Shown here: positions 1 to 9,950 of the stretch, one piece after another | Layout of the letters: every line of letters begins with the position of its first letter | How positions within the stretch are numbered: the first letter of the stretch is position 1 | From: Anoplolepis gracilipes | Taxonomy: Eukaryota > Arthropoda > Insecta > Hymenoptera > Formicidae | Assembly (NCBI RefSeq): GCF_047496725.1 | Contig: NC_132972.1 | Location: 16,837,501 to 16,901,500 of the forward strand | Length of the DNA: 64,000 nt | Direction: 5' to 3' | Notes under the pieces: model-generated | Database searches by the model: none | What the model was told of the DNA's origin: nothing | Seen by the model: the letters and a program-made list of their open reading frames with translations, nothing else | Position numbers and translations under genes: made by a program

Positions 1-48
1 TGTGCTGGGTACCCTAGGTATCGGTCGATTTGTGTGGTATGTCCAATT

Positions 49-417
49 CACAGATTTCTATATAATACTAGACTGCTAACTCCTTATGTATTAGGCAGTT
101 CTAATTTTATGTACAAACAAGTATGTATGATATCCTTTTCTGCGCATGCGATGTGAAGGCGCATAATTTAATATTTATATTTCTTACTTTTTTTACTAAC
201 ACGATATGTGTTCTGACAAGAATTAGAGACCGAAAGCAGGTTAGAAATACATGTGCTGATTATAATAGCGTCGGCACATGTCAGCGCATGCGCAGGAAGG
301 GTCACCTTAGCGCTAATAGTATTTCCCCGAACGCGCTCTTAGTACATAAAATTCGAGGACACTTTATATAAGCAAAATCTAGGGAGTTAGCAGTCTAGTA
401 TTATATAGAAGTCTGTG
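49..417. repeat. CACAGACTT-family terminal-inverted-repeat element
   Basis: The left end reads CACAGATTTCTATATAATAC and the right end is its reverse complement, finishing TATATAGAAGTCTGTG. The same termini and internal blocks recur at 418-2434, 20742-29911, 52465-53062, 54292-54688 and 58022-58308. No coding potential is visible. No clear target duplication is seen for this copy, but the 52465 copy shows that the family makes 8-bp duplications. Confidence 0.7.
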
Positions 418-565
418 TGTACTTCTAACCTGCTTTCGGTCTCTAATTCTTGTCAGAACACATGTCGTGTTAGTAAAAAAAGTAAGAAATATAAATATTA
501 AATTATGGGATACAAATGTGCAGTTATTTTATATCTTTTATATAAGCTTGTTTATCATATTTAGG

Positions 566-2160
566 GCCATTTTTTTTTTTTTTTTTTTTACGTTGGGAAA
601 TGCTTTACGCATCCCTCTGGAAACGGGGACTCCCAGAGGGTATGTGGGACTCACCCAACCAATTATTTATGGTCGGGCATACCCATTAAAACCCAACGGT
701 GGTCCACGCTGTGATTATGGACGGGTCCCGGGTCGCTTTCACATTCGACCGAGACCCGCCCTCGCTAGGTCCTCCGTCCTTCGTCCCTGTTAGGGGACGA
801 AGAAGGGAGGACTCTCTTCCGCAGGTGTCCTCTGCACCTGCGCCCCCGCGACCCTGAAGAAGAGACACTTAGGGGGGTTAGAGAATGCGGGCGTTATACG
901 CCCGCATTCTTGCTCCCCCCTCTTTCTCTGAGAGGGAGGGGCATTTGGATCCGCCTCCTTCTCTCTTTCGGCCGCCTCCTTCCGGGACATGACGTCTCCG
1001 CAGAAGGAGGCAGCCACCTTCCATTGGTCCTCCCTGGCCACCATGGCTTTCACCATGGTAGCTAGGGAAACCTCTTCCCCTATGGCGTCCCGGAGGACCC
1101 GGCGTTGATTGCTCCACGCCTGGCATTCCGCCAGGGTGTGCTCCGCCGTGTCCACCGGGGCGCCACAGTGGTGACACGTGGCCGACATTTCCCTACCTAT
1201 TCGGTGCAGATACTCCCCGAAGCAACCATGTCCAATGAGCACCTGCACCGTCCTGATCAAGGGCGCCGTGTTGCCAGTCCACCCAGTCCATAAAGATTGG
1301 GCGGATAGCCTCGACGGTGCGTAGGCCTGTCCTTACGTCGGACAAGCCCTCTTCCCATTCTAAAAGTTTGCGCCGCCGAGCCTAGAGCCTGAGCCTTGCT
1401 ACGATCCTTGGTGGCAGGGGTCCCGACACATCTGAGTCCGGGTCCTCCCGACGGGCCACGCATATCCGATACATCTCGGCATACGCGCCTGCCGCGAGAA
1501 CCCAGGGCATGACCCCTGCCACCAGGCACGCCGTCTTGAAGGCGACGGTCCGATACCCCCGAATGACACGGATGGCCAGGCGCCTCTGCATACCCCGGAG
1601 GACCTGCAGTTTTTCCGCCTGGCCATCGCATTGTGCCATACGGGGGTTCCGTATAAAGCTATGGATTGGACCGCCGTCATATAGAGGCGGTGAGCCCCGT
1701 CTCCCGGCCCCCCGAGATTGGGCATGAGTCTGCCCAAGCAGGCAGACACCGCCCTCATTCGGGGAGCCAGCTTCTCCATGTGAGGCTCGAAGCTCCACCG
1801 GCTGTCGAGGACGAGGCCCAGGTACTTTAACTGGGTCCCGATCTCGACCACGACATCCTCGATTTCTATTTTAGCTGTGTCCCGAGGCGGTCCCCTTTTG
1901 CCTTTGGAGGCGAACCATATTGCCTCCGTTTTTGACAGGGCCACCTCGAGACCCATCCTTCTTATGCGGCCGACCACGTGTCTCGTACCCACTCTAGCGA
2001 GACGGATGGTGCTGCTCCAGTCTTCCTCCCAGGACAGGACCAGTGTGTCATCTGCATAACACACCAGCTTCTGTCCCGGGAGAAGGGCCCCCCGAAGGAT
2101 TCAATCATACCCTAGGTTCCACAGCAGTGGTCCTAAGACCGATCCCTGCGGAGGACCACT
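566..2160 (-). mobile_element. 5'-truncated R1-clade non-LTR retrotransposon with poly(A) tail
   Basis: Read on the minus strand, the fragment starts inside a reverse transcriptase at a PQGSVLGPLLWN-type motif near 2150. It continues through the catalytic YADD motif (VCYADDTLVL, about 2040-2065) and the thumb region. It ends with a C-terminal zinc-knuckle-like CHHC...H....C motif near 1130-1180 and a poly(A) tail, seen as poly(T) at 570-590. The reading frame is broken several times: near 2105 by a stop, near 1640 by a frameshift, and again near 1300. The N-terminal endonuclease domain is missing. The C-terminal CCHC and overall layout fit the R1/TRAS group, which is known to be common in insects. 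It is a dead copy produced by target-primed reverse transcription and has no intact ORF. Confidence 0.85.
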
Positions 2161-2289
2161 TGCACCAACGTTGATTAACTTTAATCACCGATTAACTTAT
2201 ATGTTCCTCTTTTTCTCTTGAACTTATCTAAAAGAGACAAAGATATAGTTTAATCAACGATTAAGCTAATCGGAGTTTAGTGCAGGTGG
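2154..2289. repeat. Small TIR element (TTGCACCAA / TTTAGTGCAGG termini)
   Basis: The ends CCACTTGCACCAA and GTGCAGGTGG are imperfect inverted repeats, with further inverted GATTAA-rich blocks inside. It abuts the truncated 5' end of the LINE, so the LINE may have inserted into it or beside it. Non-coding. Confidence 0.4.
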
Positions 2290-3362
2290 CCCTTAGTATG
2301 TATATACATGCGTGCAACATGCATCTTCACAGCGCATGCGCAGAAAGGGATGTCATACATACTTGTTTGTACATAAAATTAGAGCTGCCTTATACATAAG
2401 GAGTTAGCAGTCTAGTATTATATAGAAGTCTGTGAATAAGAGTCTCGCCTTATGATAACTTTTGATTGGTCCTTTATATCTGGGCAATTCCCGCTCATAT
2501 TTGAATCATATTAATCTTACTATTAGCATAAACATATTTTAGTAACATAAATAAAAAATAAACGTTTTAGAATTAAATATTATAATCTTTTTATGTTAAA
2601 CATCAAAATTATTATTTTGATTATATATAATAAAAAACTGTTTATATTTAATTTTTAGTAATTAAATAAAATCCTTAATTAAATTTAATCCTTATTAATT
2701 GCATAAAAATTAACAAAATAAAATAAAAATAAAAAAAATAAACACATAAAACATGAAATAATAAATTGCTTTATTTTCATGAGAAAACAAACTGTTATCA
2801 CAAGCATTATAAAAACCTAAAATATATAATATTTGTGTATCTAATGAAAAAACTACTATTACAAACATTAGCGGTTAGCGGGTTAAAAGAAGTTAGGATT
2901 AGATTAGGTAAGACAGAGAAGGATAGTGAATCATAGATTTCGGAAGATAGAGATGGAGCGTGAGTTCGCGAGGGTGAAGCCTTTTCGGGGAGAGCGACGA
3001 GGTAAACTGTGAGCACTTTCTATTGGATGGAATGATGCGCGTGCATAATGGCGTTTAATACGAAATAGAACTCCTGTCCACCGGACGCAGAAATGCTGGC
3101 CGCGCGACAAAAGAGAACGCGGTAGTCAATTAATTTATTATAACTGATGAATTTATTGGCTATCGCGTTATTTTTTGCCGTGCGGCAAGTATTTCCGCGT
3201 CCAGTGGGCAGGAGCTCATATTCTAATATCTCTGATTGCTAGTATTACACAGCTATATATGTTTAATAAAAACAGTCATCGAATTTATTATATTTTACGT
3301 TAAAATGTCCTTTTTTTAATAATAAATAATACCATGATAAAAGGGTCACTAATAATAATAAC

Positions 3363-3737
3363 TTGATTTCTGTAAAAAATATTAGACAAGGAGTATTAAT
3401 ACAACCATCAAAAGACGTTATTACAATTTGTAATAAATACGAAAGAATAAGACATGCAATTCATGTAAGCACAAATGGATTTATAACTAAAAAGATTTAT
3501 GAAACATATATTACTAATGATGTGATGAAATCGTTCCTTGATACTAATTTATTTCATTCATTACGAGAGCATACATTTAATCAGTCTCCTTTAGAAAATC
3601 ATATTGTACATTTAATTTGGGCCATTGCTCAAAACTATATCAAAATCAGATTACATTATATAACATTAAATTCTATAGATAAATCTAAAAGCAAACGTCA
3701 TTTATTTAATAAAATTGTATTGTTTAAGGGTATGTAA
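3363..3737 (+). pseudogene. C-terminal fragment of a DNA transposase-like protein
   Basis: This is a 124-aa open frame that begins without a convincing start. The tail, HIVHLIWAIAQNYIKIR followed by a short basic stretch and KIVLFKGM, has the look of the C-termini of insect DNA-transposon proteins (helical, with an aromatic/basic ending). It lies in the centre of the long inverted-arm element, where the transposase would be expected. No catalytic motif is visible in what remains. I do not recognise the superfamily with certainty. Confidence 0.4.
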
Positions 3738-3983
3738 AAAGTATAGACATATATACAAATGTCTATGGTAAAAAGCGTTTGATCTATACCATTTACTTTA
3801 ATGAAGTTGTCTGTAAGATTTATTATAAATTTAACGAGCTTTATCTAACATATATAATTATAACTATTATTAATATTTTTTTAACTTTACAGTATATTTA
3901 TGTTCTTAAAGAATAAGTATTATTATATTTATATTTATATCTTATGACTATATTCCTAAAGGAGTGTATCTTATATATGACTA

Positions 3984-4284
3984 CCCACATAGCACAGAAT
4001 GTCCTGTGGATGTTCATTTTATATCCATTTTACATCCATATGTCCATGGTCATAAATTGAATATCCATAGTATATCCAATTTGAGACATCCATCACTGGA
4101 CAATATTTAGATATCCATAGAATGTCCAGTATTGGACATTTTGTGGATATCTAATCTCATATAGCATAAGATCTCCGTAGAATATCCTTATTTGATCGGA
4201 ATTATTTTAAATATGTACTCTAACTAAACTAAATTTACCTAAGGATTACCTGAGGATATTTCTAATTGTGATATATACACACAC

Positions 4285-4320
<36 letters not shown>

Positions 4321-5898
4321 TTATTTTATTTACTTATTTATTTATTTTTCAACTTTATTTTATATCTATATTAAAAAATAAAATATATTTTATTTTAATA
4401 TTTTATTTTTTGTCAACTTTTATTTTTAGAATCTTTATTAAGCTGATCATTTTTCTTTTATATCTGGTGACTCATTTTAAATGCCTAATAAATATATTCA
4501 CTTAAAATGAAACAATTAACTTTTATCACATATATTTGTCGAATAATGTGTATGTTTTCCAAGATATTTTAGGTAGGCACTTAAAATATGCCTTACCCGC
4601 TATTGTACATATATATATTCAATTATAGCGAATTCGATTGGATGCACTAGTGCACTGAATGCATACATATAAAGGTTTATTACACACAACAATTTTATAA
4701 TAACACAAAAGCAATTATATAAAAGTAACATAATTATTTAAAAAAAGATATTATTATTGTTGTTGAATGTACATAATGATAAAATAATAGCTCTTACTAT
4801 TTATTATTTTACTTTTATAATTACTTATCATTGTGAAATTGTGTGCGATAATACCCCAGACAGCACATAATACTAAAAGATGACGAGAGGATGTCTTTTT
4901 TAAGTCATTTTTCTGACAAGACTAAAAATGTCTAAAAGGATATCTTTCTGCCCACAAAAAATTCATCTTTTGAAAGATGTCTAAAAGATGTCTTTTAAAA
5001 GTTATAATTAATTTTAGTCGACGAAAAGATGTCTTTTTGATCATCTTTTTAATCATCTTTTCAACAAGACAAAAAAGATCTATTTTATAATATACGCGTT
5101 CCTTTGTTTGCCGTTACGTAGCGTGCTCAGACTATAACTCGTATTCAAATTTTCATAACATGTAATATATAAAGACTACAAAGAATAACAGGTACAACTA
5201 AATATGAAATGTAAAGTATATTTTTTTTATTAATTTAATTTCTGGTATAATTTCAATAAGAGATACAAAATATGAAATGTAACCTATAAAAATAACATAT
5301 AATTAAGACGTCAAAAAAAAACATTAGAAATGACTAAAAAGAAGCTATAAAGACGACTGAAAGATATCTACAATAGTCATATCTTTTAGTCAACATATGG
5401 ATAGGCTTATAAGCGACTGAATTCGGGTCATAAGACAGCTTTAAGTCAATTTTCCGTTGACTAAACGCTTCGACTAAAAGATGTCTTTGACAAAAATATA
5501 CTCAGTTTTAGTAATAATTTTAGTCGACTGTGCTGTCTGGGTACCTTTATGTGCACTCAGTGCGCACTAATGTATCCAATCAAATTCACTATTAGTGCAT
5601 ATTGATTAACCTATAGGATAGCAAAAAGGCATTTAGAAACATCCAGTGGACATTGTTGAAATCAAATTTTATTATTAATTATCCTAACGATATCCTTAGG
5701 ATAATTATCTATTATATAAGAATATCCTAAGGATATCCATTTTTGGATTTCATACAGATATCTAATGAGCGGACATTTTGGTATCCTCAGTATATCCCAA
5801 ATACATCCTCGGGTTTTACACGGATGAACTTTGGATATCTGAAAATCCCTAGAAATACATCCGATGGACATACCTCGGATTAACTTTTGCTATGTGGG
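3984..5898. repeat. Non-autonomous TIR element, CCCACATAGCAC termini, TA duplication
   Basis: The left end is CCCACATAGCACAG, preceded by TA. The right end is GCTATGTGGG, followed by TA. The subterminal regions contain many copies of GGATAT/ATATCC and GGACAT-type words in both orientations (4000-4200, 5640-5880). It has no coding capacity of its own and carries the nested element 4855-5541. Confidence 0.65.
4855..5541. repeat. Nested TIR element, CCCAGACAGCAC termini, TAC duplication
   Basis: The left end CCCAGACAGCAC mirrors the right end GTGCTGTCTGGG, with TAC on both sides (4852-4854 and 5542-5544). The subterminal zones are dense in AAAGATGTCTTTT-type palindromes (4870-5090, 5290-5510). 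Non-coding. The termini follow the same CCCA....AGCAC layout as 3984-5898 and the autonomous element at 20895-29340. Confidence 0.7.
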
Positions 5899-7014
5899 TA
5901 CGTACTTTGCCAATAAGTATAAACAAGCTTGTAATAATATTTATACTATCTTTTATAATAAAGTGTATATGTATAAAGTCTCCATTAAGAATATATCGAT
6001 TGTAATTATTTGAATTTGAATAAAAGTTTGCAATAAAATTTAAAATAATTATTATTACTAGTGACCCTTTTATCATGGTATTATTTATTACTAATAAAAG
6101 GACATTTTAACGTAAAATATAATAAATTTGATGACTGTTTTTATTAAACATATATAGCTGTGTAATACTAGCAATCAGAGATATTAGAATATGAGCTCCT
6201 GCCCAATGGACGCGGAAATACTTGCCGCGTGGCAAAAAATAACGCGATAGCCAATAAATTCATCAGTTATAATAAATTAATTGACTACAGCGTTCTCGTT
6301 TCGCGCGGCCAGCATTTCCACGTCCGATGGACAGGAGTTCTATTTCGTATTAAACGCCATTATGCACGCGCATCATTCCATCCAATAGAAAGTGCTCACA
6401 GTTTACCTCGTCGCTCTCCCCGAAAAGGCTTCACCTTCGCGAACTCACGCTCCATCTCTATCTTCCGAAATCTATGATTCACTATCCTTCTCTGTCTTAC
6501 CTAACCTAATCCTAACCTCTTTTAACGCGCTGACCGCTAATGTTTGTGATAGTAGTTTATGTTTTTTCATTAGATACACAAATATTATATATTTTAGGTT
6601 TTTATAATACTTGTGATAACAGTTTGTTTTCTCATAAAAATAAAGCAATTTATTATTTCATGTTTTATGTGTTTATTTTTTGATTTTTATTTTATTTTGT
6701 TAATTTTTATGCAATTAATAAGGATTAAATTTAATTAAGGATTTTATTTATTTACTAAAAATTAAATATAAACAGTTTTTATTATATATATTATTTTTAT
6801 TATATATATTATATATATTATGTTTAACATAAAAAGATTATAATATTTAATTCTAAAACGTTTATTTTTTATTTATGTTACTGAAATATAATGTTTATGC
6901 TAATAAGTTATGCTAAGATTAATATGATTCAAATATGAGCGGGAATTGTCCAGATATAGAGGACCAATCAAAAGTGGATATCATATAGCGAGACTCATAT
7001 TAGAGGGTCTCTAA

Positions 7015-7645
7015 GGGTGTGTTCCATATGAACGCTCTGTAAGCGCTCACGCTTGTAAGCGCTATCTTCAATCGTTCAGTTTGCTGCTTAAACGCTTAAA
7101 ATTGCAAACGGAAAGTAGTTCCTTTTGGGTGCATGAGCATCGTGAGCATGTCAAAATGGCGGAAAAACAGACTGTTCTTTTGTGTTCGCTAATTGTAATA
7201 ATGTTCGAAATATTGTTTGATGATGAAGATTCTTTAAAACTTAATACAGAAGTAGAAAACATTCTTTTAATTTTTAATAAGTATCGCGAGAAAACTGCAA
7301 TATTACGCCTAAAGAATTACGTAGAAAAGATTTTACCATCATATACCGATGTACAATTTAAATCACATTTCAATTATTAATCATATATTAATCATATATT
7401 AATCACATTACAATTTAAATTCATTTTTCTATTCATCATGCGATACCACAGGTGCGTTCCATATGAACGCTCACGCGCTGTAAGTGCTCACGCTTTTGCT
7501 GCCCTACCTCGATGAAATAAGCATTTGTGAGCACGAGTTATGACGTCACAGTGACGTCATTAATGCGTTTATAACTCCAAATGGAACAGCGTAAGCAATG
7601 CTTATAAGCGCTTTAAGTGTGTAAGCGGCCATAAGGAACGCACCC
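7015..7645 (+). mobile_element. PIF/Harbinger-like miniature element, TAA duplication
   Basis: Termini GGGTGTGTTCC and GGAACGCACCC are flanked on both sides by TAA. A second full copy lies at 54992-55641 with a TAT duplication. A 3-bp T-A-rich duplication is what is known for PIF/Harbinger elements. The interior keeps a short open frame (7081-7380) that resembles the start of a HARBI1-type transposase. Subterminal GCGCTTA/TAAGCGC palindromes occur at both ends. Confidence 0.65.
7081..7380 (+). pseudogene. HARBI1-like transposase N-terminal fragment
   Basis: This 99-aa frame contains MAEKQTVLLCSLIVIMFEI and ends NYVEKILPSYTDVQFKSHF. The ending recalls the N-terminal region of Harbinger nucleases, where a helix precedes a 'F+..F' segment (family knowledge, not a search result). 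The true start is probably the ATG of MAEKQ. The catalytic DDE domain is absent. The copy at 55060-55366 preserves the same frame, with an added codon and a few substitutions. Confidence 0.4.
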
Positions 7646-7703
7646 TAATATATAGAATATATAGAAGTCTGTGTTGACATCTGACCACAGACTTCTAGTT
7701 ATA

Positions 7704-7827
7704 GGCCGTGTTCGAGGAGACACTATTAGTGCGAAGAGCATCATTCTATCTTTGTTATTTACTCAAAGTTGAATAAGGACAGAACACATTTAATAGCGCT
7801 AAATAGTGTCTCTCCTCGAACGCAACC
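7704..7827. repeat. Short foldback MITE, ATA duplication (GTTCGAGG family)
   Basis: Inverted ends GGCCGTGTTCGAGGAGA and TCTCCTCGAACGCAACC are flanked by ATA on both sides. It is related to 52630-52750 and 54015-54135, with which it shares ATTCTATCTTTGTTA and AGTTGAATAA blocks. Confidence 0.6.
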
Positions 7828-8031
7828 ATAGAAGTCTATGCAACTGACAAGTCGAGAGAAAAAGGAAAATGTAACAGTATAGTTTGACAAGAACGATATC
7901 TTAAAAAAAAAGAAAAAAGAAAAAAAAAAAAAGAAAACTGAAAGGTTCAGATGTCGAGCATCACGTCATGTAGGTTGTTTTTACTGTGGGTTTAACCCTC
8001 TTCTAACCTAGAAAAACATAGGTTATATATT

Positions 8032-9327
8032 ATGAACACCCTTACACGATGTCCCGGACTGTACTGTGGTAGAGAACTGTTGCCAGATGGCAACTGGAGC
8101 GAGTGTGGAGCCTGTCCTCGCGGATTTCGGGCTAACACCTCGTCAGCGTGCGTGCTCTGCGATGACACGCCAATGTTCTACGACTGGCTATACCTGGGGT
8201 TCATGGCCCTCTTAGCTCTGGTGTTGCACTGGTTCTGCATTGATATGGTGTCCATGCGTCGGAACATACCCAAGGAAGTGATCGCTTTACATCTATCAGC
8301 CCTACTCGAGGTGGTACTTTCATCTGTGATAGTGCTACAGTTGACCCATCCCATTGGAACATTCAATGTCAAGTCATGCAGGGCGAAAAAACTGTCAGAC
8401 TGGTACACGCTATTGCATAATCCCAGTCCGAATTATGAAGCTACACTGCATTGTACACAGGAAGCAGTTTATCCCTTGTTAGTTTAGTCAGGATAATGTT
8501 TCTATTAAGCTTCTAAAGATTGCAATATTTTTAATATTACTACAAATGTCAATGTTTAAAAATCAACAAAATTGTAACATTTAACAGTAATATATATATT
8601 CTTTAATATTTTTAGAAAAATTGATATTTGAAAAAAAATTTTGTAGAAAAAATGATTAAAAATTTTTCTTTGTCAACTATTTTGTTATTAGTAATATTTT
8701 TTTTGGAACATTTTGTTATATATTTCTAATATGCATTGTTTTATTTCAGATATACTATGGTTTTTGTCTTCTATGCTATAGGAATAGCCCTTATGTTATT
8801 AATAAGGCCAATAATAGCCAAGAAATTTTTACCAAAACAGGGCAAACTCTCTATTTATGCTGCATTGTATTTCTATCCAATTCTTGCACTGCTTCATGCT
8901 GTGGGTGTAGGTCTAATTTGTATGTATACCAATTATTTTAATTATAAATTTACTTTAAATTAATTATAACTTTGTACATGTATACTGATATAGAGAATCA
9001 TTACTTATTTGTTATATATATTTTTCTCTTATAGATTACTCTTTTCCCTATATTACTATCATTCTGTCAGTTTTGTCAAATGCGGCACATTTTGCATTTA
9101 AATTGAATCAGACGATAAAGTCGTTGCTACTGAGCTCTATCTCAAATATAAAGAATGTAATAGTCATCTTGGGCCACTGGTTATTACATGGTTACGGCGT
9201 GATAGCGGTTGCGACTCTTCGTGGAATCAGCATCCATCCTGGAATGTTAGTCCTAGTTGTGCTACCATCCTTGTTTTACATCATAACAGCAAGATTTACT
9301 GATCCACACAAGCTGCACATCGAATAA
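8032..9327 (+). CDS. JKAMP: JNK1/MAPK8-associated membrane protein (JAMP)
   Basis: There are three coding exons: 8032-8477, 8750-8919 and 9035-9327. Each junction is GT-AG and keeps frame, giving 302 aa, about the family's usual length. The N-terminus is cysteine-rich (CPGLYCG, CGACPRGF, CVLC). It is followed by about seven hydrophobic segments, among them YDWLYLGFMALLALVLHWF, EVIALHLSALLEVV, YTMVFVFYAIGIALML and GHWLLHGYGVIAVATL. The family is known as an ER-membrane protein that recruits the proteasome and ERAD factors and was first found as a JNK1 partner. The MNTLTRCPGLYCG start suits the conserved N-terminus. The gene is intact here. It is convergent with SLC3A2, whose stop lies only 624 bp away. 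Confidence 0.93.
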
Positions 9328-9440
9328 GCTCCTTTTCTAAGTGGTCTTTTGTATATACTAAATCGCGCATATCGATGGTTAACGTATTTGAGCTATTTAT
9401 CATGCAACAAGATTTTATGTGTGTAAAATTCTTTTTTTTT

Positions 9441-9446
9441 AATAAA
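9441..9446 (+). terminator. Polyadenylation signal AATAAA for JKAMP
   Basis: A canonical AATAAA lies 114 bp after the stop codon, in the 3' flank and before the convergent gene. Confidence 0.5.
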
Positions 9447-9950
9447 GAGATTTTCTCTTAATAATTATTAAGTCAAGTCCAGATTAATTTAGTATAAAAG
9501 TCAAGAATGAATATCAATAATAGAAAAACGTTAATAATTTATAAACAAAAATTTTACATGTAAAATATATAATTTATCTAAAATAAAAATTATTTAAAAT
9601 TAATAATTAATGCCCACTTTTTGTTCATTATTTCTTTAATAGATATTTGGTAATATTGATAGCATGAGTAAGAATTCATCAAGGGCATTTAACGAAGAAT
9701 TTAATCAGATAGTTAACAATTCTTTATATTTGATTTTGCTATATATTCATTTATTTCATCAAACAAAACAGTACATTAAGATTTTTCTTTTTATAATAGG
9801 TTGCACACATAAATTATATACTTCATGTTACATTCTTTTTCTGATGTAATCCCAGTTTTTAATCTTAATACAAATCATTTTTAAAAGTCATGAAGCAAAA
9901 ACGCTATCGTATATAGCCGATGGTTCTTGCGAATAAAATATTCTTATTAA

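Larger units (their letters stand above)
418..2434. repeat. Second, reverse-oriented CACAGACTT-family copy, split by a LINE
   Basis: Positions 418-565 are the reverse complement of an internal block of the family seen uninterrupted at 52760-52900. Positions 2290-2434 are its outer end, finishing at GTCTGTG. The material between is the LINE fragment at 566-2160 and a short TIR element. The family copy is therefore older than those insertions. Confidence 0.6.
2440..6996. mobile_element. 4.6-kb element with 0.9-kb inverted arms, interrupted by nested MITEs
   Basis: Positions 2440-3361 and 6048-6996 are near-identical inverted repeats. Termini are GAGTCTCGC and GCGAGACTC, and the shared block around 2770-3000 mirrors 6400-6660. 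Between the arms lie a transposase remnant (3363-3737) and a nested TIR element (3984-5898). The arms hold matching open frames of about 70 aa that begin MLTVYLVALPEKASPS. These are repeat-derived and not obviously a gene. No certain target duplication was found. The family is undetermined. Confidence 0.65.

Noticed and set aside
878..1798. Several overlapping ORFs in the GC-rich 0.8-1.8-kb region
   Set aside because: Only the frames that continue the R1-type reverse transcriptase and its CCHC end are meaningful. The others are shadows in GC-rich DNA.
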